NCBI RefSeq assembly: GCF_030272615.1
Contig: NC_081409.1
Span: 873,805,594 to 873,869,593, forward strand
Reading direction: 5' to 3'
Origin: Cryptomeria japonica
Taxonomy: Eukaryota; Streptophyta; Pinopsida; Cupressales; Cupressaceae
DNA length: 64,000 nucleotides
Shown here: positions 59,771 through 64,000 of the stretch, one piece after another
How the letters are laid out: each line of letters opens with the position of its first letter
Position numbering within the stretch: position 1 is the stretch's first letter
Translations under genes and position numbers: made by a program
The notes under the pieces: generated by a model
What the model was told of the DNA's origin: nothing
Databases searched by the model: none
The model's input: the letters and a program-made list of their open reading frames with translations, nothing else

Positions 59771-59896
59771 TACTATATATCATATATATGTATGTGAGTA
59801 TATATGTGTATGTGTATATGTGTATATGCATATACATATATGTGTCTCTGTATATATGTATATGTGTATGCACATATGTAACTATATACTATATGA

Positions 59897-59932
<36 letters not shown>

Positions 59933-60081
59933 GTATATATATGTGTATGTATATATATATATGTATATATATATATATGTACACACAGACACACACACAC
60001 ACATATATATCTATGTGTGTATATGTATATATGTATATATGTATGTAAATGCATATATACATACATATTTGCATATATAGA
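59771..60081. repeat. Second microsatellite cluster (TATG, CA, TA)
   Basis: Includes (CA)n at about 59902-59928 and 59982-60002. The block CTATATACTATATG.ATCTACA occurs in both clusters (59136 and 59881), which points to a local duplication. Confidence 0.9.
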
Positions 60082-60966
60082 TGTTGGGAAAAATGGTGTC
60101 TCAACCTTGCATTTATGTGAGGTTACTATTTATAGTAAGTTTTCATTTGAGCACAAAATGGTGTGAAACTCTCCCTAAAGCTTCTGGTTGGTTAGATAAG
60201 CATTCCGGTAAAGTTGCGTCGCAAGGTCACAGCTAGTTTTGAAGATATTAAAGTTTTCGTCTTGGAGGGGTGCAATAAAATATTTAAACCTAATTTTGGG
60301 CACTTTAGAGGCTCCGAAACACCCTGAAAAGTGGCCGTAACTGATGAAGCGGGTTACGAGGTGATAGAGCACTTCACGAGCTTTTCGGCGCTTCAAACGA
60401 TTCGTCAATCGGACACCCAGTTCTCAAGTTATAGCCTCCGAAAGTTTGTACTCTTGAAATAGGAAAAATAATTTGTATCGGATACATAAATAAGTTGTAA
60501 AAGGGAGCGACACGTGTTGATGTGTGCTTTAACATGTCATAGAAGGGAGATAAGGTCGGCTACACCTTATTGGGTGGTTTTAGCCCATGGTTTTGTAATA
60601 CCGTTTGACGGTTTCTTGTATTGTATCTCTTATTTATGAGGTGTGTGAGATAGAGGTTGTGTGTAAGAGTCTCATGGCTATTGAGTTGCCTCTGAATCTC
60701 TGATTAGTGGTACTCCTGCGAAGAGCTTGCTCTGCAAGTATGTTGTAATCTGTTTTTGATTGCTGAATAAAATATTGAGCTGCTTTTGGAGTGTGGGGTT
60801 TTTCTCCCGAAAGGGTTTTCCCCACGTAAATCACTGTGTTGTGGTATGATTGCTATTATATCTATTTCTATTTTCTATAACTATTGTAACGATCTGAAAA
60901 AGTTTTGCATTACCCTCCTCTCAAGGTTAGCGTAGGAAGTTGTTTCCGCTACTTAACTTCCTTACA
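60082..60966 (+). repeat. 5' LTR of the 60082 element
   Basis: 885 bp, TGTTGGGAAA...CCTTACA, immediately after a microsatellite, so a left target duplication cannot be checked. Related to the probable solo LTR at 24722. Confidence 0.85.
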
Positions 60967-60968
60967 AG

Positions 60969-60980
60969 TGGTATTAGAGC
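60969..60980 (+). other. Initiator-Met tRNA primer-binding site
   Basis: TGGTATTAGAGC two bases after the LTR end, with the same C-to-T change from consensus as the site at 47268. Confidence 0.9.
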
Positions 60981-61090
60981 CTGATCACCTTTGGTTTCAA
61001 TTGTGGGCAGTTGGGTTTTTTGAACTAATCCAGATTTGAGTGGGAGCTTGTGCAGAAGACACTTTTTGATCTTGTTGCAGGAATATTCAG

Positions 61091-64000
61091 ATGGCGAGTT
61101 CGTCAGGGAGAATAGAGGTGGAGAAATTTAATGGAAGTAATTTTGAGATGTGAAAGCTAAAGATGGAAGATCTGCTAATAGATCGAGATCTTTGGGATGC
61201 TGTTGATGCGAATGTCCAAAGGACCTCAGATCCTACTGCGGCAACTCAGTATGATGTTATGGACCGAAAAGCCAAGGGTCTAATCAGACTGTGCCTGGCA
61301 GACTCTGTTCTAATCAATGTCCATGAAGAAAACTCTGCAAAGAAGCTATGGACTAAGCTTGGTGAGATGTATCAAGTGAAATCTTTATTAAATCAAATTT
61401 TCTTAAGAAAGAAATTGTATTCCTTGAAGATGGAAGAAGGTGGACGAATTGCAGACCACCTGGAAGCATTCAATATGTTGGTGGCTCAATTAGTATCCGT
61501 TGGTGTTAAGATGGACGAGGAGGAGAAATGTCAGATCTTGCTTTGCTCTTTGCCTGATTCGTGGGATTCTCTTGTTATGGCTATCAGTAGTACTTCTGTT
61601 GTTTTGAAATCTGAAGACGTGGTGGGTGCCCTACTCAGTGAAGAGATGTGAAGGAAGGTATCCATCAGTTCAAAGGAAGCCCTAACCGTTCGTGGAAGAC
61701 CTAGGGAGAAAGGCAAGAAGAATGAGAAGCGCGACAAGTCCAAATCCAAAGGGAGATCGAAATCTCCTGGAAAGTCCAAAGTCATTTGCTGGAATTGCGG
61801 TAAACCGGGTCACATCCATCAAGACTGCAAAGAAGAAAAGAAGAAGAAGAAAAAGAAAAAGTTCGATTCTGATTCTGAGTCCGACAAGGAAGATGGCGAT
61901 GCATTTATTGCGGCTTTGGCGACTCATACAGGTAATGATGCCTGGCTAATTGACTCAGGTGCATCTTTTCATATGACTTCCAATAGAGATTGGTTTTCTG
62001 AATATGAAGGATTTAATGGAGGTAAGGTGTACTTGGGTGATGATTCACATCTAGACATTGTTGGTCGAGGTAAAGTTAGAATCAGGTTTTCTGATGGTAG
62101 AATAAAAAGGATTAATGGTGTGCTGCATATCCCTGGATTAAAACGAAACCTGTTATCTGTGAGCAAACTGATAGATGCGGGTGTGCAGGTAGTCTTTTCT
62201 GAAACAGGATGTAAGATGATTAAGGGTGCTATGGTAGTTGCTAGAGGTGTCAGGTTTGGCACTTTGTATAAGCTTGAAGCATACACTGTTGAGTGTAATA
62301 GCACTTCTGTAAAAAGTAAACCTATGGATACTTCATTGGAAGATTTGAAGGTTTCACCTTCAGCAGATGGAAATGGTTTTTGGGTACCTAAGGGTGCTCT
62401 TTCATTTGAAGCAAAGTTACCTGTAGAGAAGACTATGTTATGGCACCAGAGACTTGGCCATATTGGAGAAAAGGGTCTAAGGACCTTGAAAAATAAAAAC
62501 CTTGTTGAAGGTTTGAATGATTGTAATCTTGACTTTGATTTCTGTGAGCATTGCATTTATGGAAAACAAAACCACGTTCAGTTTTACTCGAGTTCTCATA
62601 AAACTTGTGGTGTTTTGGATCTTATCCATTCTGATGTGTTTGGTCCAGTAGATGTCTCTTCGATTGGAAAATCCACATATTATGTTTCATTTATTGATGA
62701 TTTTAGTAGAAGGACATGGGTATATTTTCTAAAGAGTAAATCTAAAGTTTTTAGTCATTTAAAGAATTTAAAGCAATGGTTGAGTTGCAGACTGGAAAGA
62801 AAATAAAATGTTTGAGAACTGATAATGGCGGTGAGTTTTGCTCTAATGATTTTGATAGATTTTGTAAAGACTGTGGAATTAACAGGCAGAAGACAACTCC
62901 GTATTCTCCACAGAAGAATGGAGTTGCAGAAAGAATGAACAGGACACTGATGGAGAAGGCTAGGAGTATGTTGAGTGGTGCTGGTCTCGAACAAAAGTTT
63001 TGGGCTGAAGCTGTTGCCACTGCTTGCTACCTGATTAACAGGTCTCCTACATCAGCTCTTGTTGATAAAATGCCTATGGAAGCATGGTCAGGTCACAAGC
63101 CTTCATTGAGACATCTTAGAGTTTTTGGTTGCGAGGCATATGCACATGTGCCAAAGGAGAAGCAAACAAAGTTGGAGAACAAGGCTGTGAAATGTATCTT
63201 CATCGGGTATAGTTATGGTGTGAAAGGATACAAGCTTTGGGACCCTGTTGCACAAAAGGTAATTCACAGTAGAAGTGTTATTTTTAGAGAAATTAAGTCT
63301 CCTTCTATTACATTGCAGCCAGAACAGGCTAAAAAAGAAGATGTGATTCAACTTCCTTCTACACCTGAAAGAGTTGAATCGAGACCCCTAGATAGGCAAG
63401 AATTTGAGGAGAGCTCGTCTAGCTCTGAATCTTCAGAAGAGGAGGAAGAACCTCCATCTTAGCTTGTTCGAAGGTCTAAGAGACATAGACAACCACCTGA
63501 AAGGTATTCACCTAATGATTGGAGATGTATTTTTTCTCTGAATACTAGTGTGGATGAACCGAAATCTGTAGAAGAGGCATTAGGTATGAATGTTGCAGAA
63601 TCCTGGAAGATTGCTATGGAGGAAGAAATGGCAGCCTTGAAAAAGAATGATACATGGGATCTTGTACCATTGCCTGAAGGACGAAAACCTGTTGGTTGTA
63701 AATGGGTGTTCAAGAAAAAGATTGGTTCAGATGGAAGCATTGAGAAGTATAAAGCAAGGTTGGTTGCAAAAGGCTACTCTCAGGTTGAGGGTGTTGATTA
63801 CGGTGAGATATTTTCTCCTGTTGCAAAAATGACGTCCATTAGATTTTTGCTTTCTATTGCTACTGCTTATGATTTAGAGGTTGAGCAAATGGATGTGAAA
63901 ACTGCTTTCCTTCATGGTGATTTGGAGGAAGATATTTATATGACATAGCTGGAGCACTATGTGGTGAAAGGCAAAAGTAATTTGGTCTGTAAATTGAAGA
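61091..64000 (+). pseudogene. Copia gag-pol polyprotein, few lesions, 3' end outside the window
   Basis: Starts at ATG 61091 (MASSSGRIEVEKFNGSNF). Gag: [14 protein letters not shown] and FNMLVAQL. Intact zinc knuckle CWNCGKPGHIHQDC (61787-61828). Intact protease WLIDSGASFHMT (Asp codon 61952). The integrase zinc domain has WHQRLGH (about 62441) and CEHC (about 62544); catalytic residues are in HSDVFGP (about 62629), TDNGGEF (62818) and NGVAERMNRT (Glu codon 62929). RT begins WKIAMEEEMAAL and reaches AFLHGDLEEDIYM. Lesions: stops at 61151, 61649, 63460 and 63946, and one apparent single-base loss near 62760. All four stops are explainable by C-to-T or G-to-A. It cannot make a full polyprotein as it stands. 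Confidence 0.93.

Larger units (their letters stand above)
60082..64000 (+). mobile_element. Tnt1/Tork-like Ty1/copia element, 5' part (runs off the window)
   Basis: LTR 60082-60966, initiator-Met-type primer site at 60969, and gag-pol in copia order. The coding remains are much better preserved than in the 46045 element. The 3' half, including most of RT, RNase H and the 3' LTR, lies beyond 64000. Confidence 0.9.

Noticed and set aside
58790-60081. Open frames with Ile-Tyr, Thr-His and Cys-Val repeats
   Set aside because: Translations of TA, CA and GT microsatellites.
61969-62556. 195-codon minus-strand frame opposite the copia protease and integrase region
   Set aside because: Shadow of the real plus-strand gag-pol frame.

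Overview
The window looks like intergenic DNA from a large, repeat-rich plant genome, most likely a gymnosperm (conifer-like). The basis is AT-rich sequence dominated by old, nested LTR retrotransposons of Ty3/gypsy and Ty1/copia type, a large CACTA-like DNA transposon, and decay dominated by stops explainable as C-to-T or G-to-A changes. The species assignment is inference. I see no intact host gene, no tRNA or rRNA and no CRISPR.

Layout. 1-2841: AT-rich non-coding flank. 2847-9476: complete non-autonomous gypsy-type element (LTRs of about 1.24 kb, 5-bp duplication CAAGG) with a gag-like ORF and a broken protease remnant, but no reverse transcriptase or integrase. 10548-13868: 3' part of a non-autonomous copia-like element with an unrecognised, decayed protein; its LTR is split by a CACTA-like element at 13872-24271 and resumes at 24275-24461. 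24722-25419: probable solo copia LTR. 25447-38834: gypsy-type element with three LTRs (duplication AAGAT) and a Gln/Pro/Ser-rich reading frame of about 1,085 codons interrupted only by stops. 39991-46039 and 55729-56353: a duplicated non-coding segment, each long copy followed by a related gypsy-type LTR (43043 and 56354). 46045-55723: decayed copia element (duplication TACTC) whose 3' LTR contains an opposite-strand 2.6-kb solo LTR (duplication TTCCC). 58790-60081: microsatellites that interrupt a gag-like ORF. 60082-64000: a better preserved Tnt1/Tork-like copia element running off the window.

The most interesting feature is inside the CACTA-like element. It carries no recognisable transposase but has captured pieces of a DRM-type de novo DNA methyltransferase gene (the enzyme of RNA-directed DNA methylation), laid out as two hairpins: one with arms of about 1.1 kb and a 60-bp loop, and one with arms of about 85 bp and a 56-bp loop. 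In both, the loop continues the sense DRM sequence. It also carries a pentatricopeptide-repeat (PPR) gene fragment with a second, inverted piece 2.4 kb away. If transcribed, the hairpins would give double-stranded RNA matching a gene of the host silencing machinery. That function is inference; the sequence resemblance and the hairpin geometry are read directly.

Relative ages follow from nesting: the copia-like LTR at 12939 is older than the CACTA-like element, which is older than the solo LTR (14749-15537) sitting in one hairpin arm. The segmental duplication at 40-56 kb is older than the copia element at 46045, which is older than the solo LTR at 52865.
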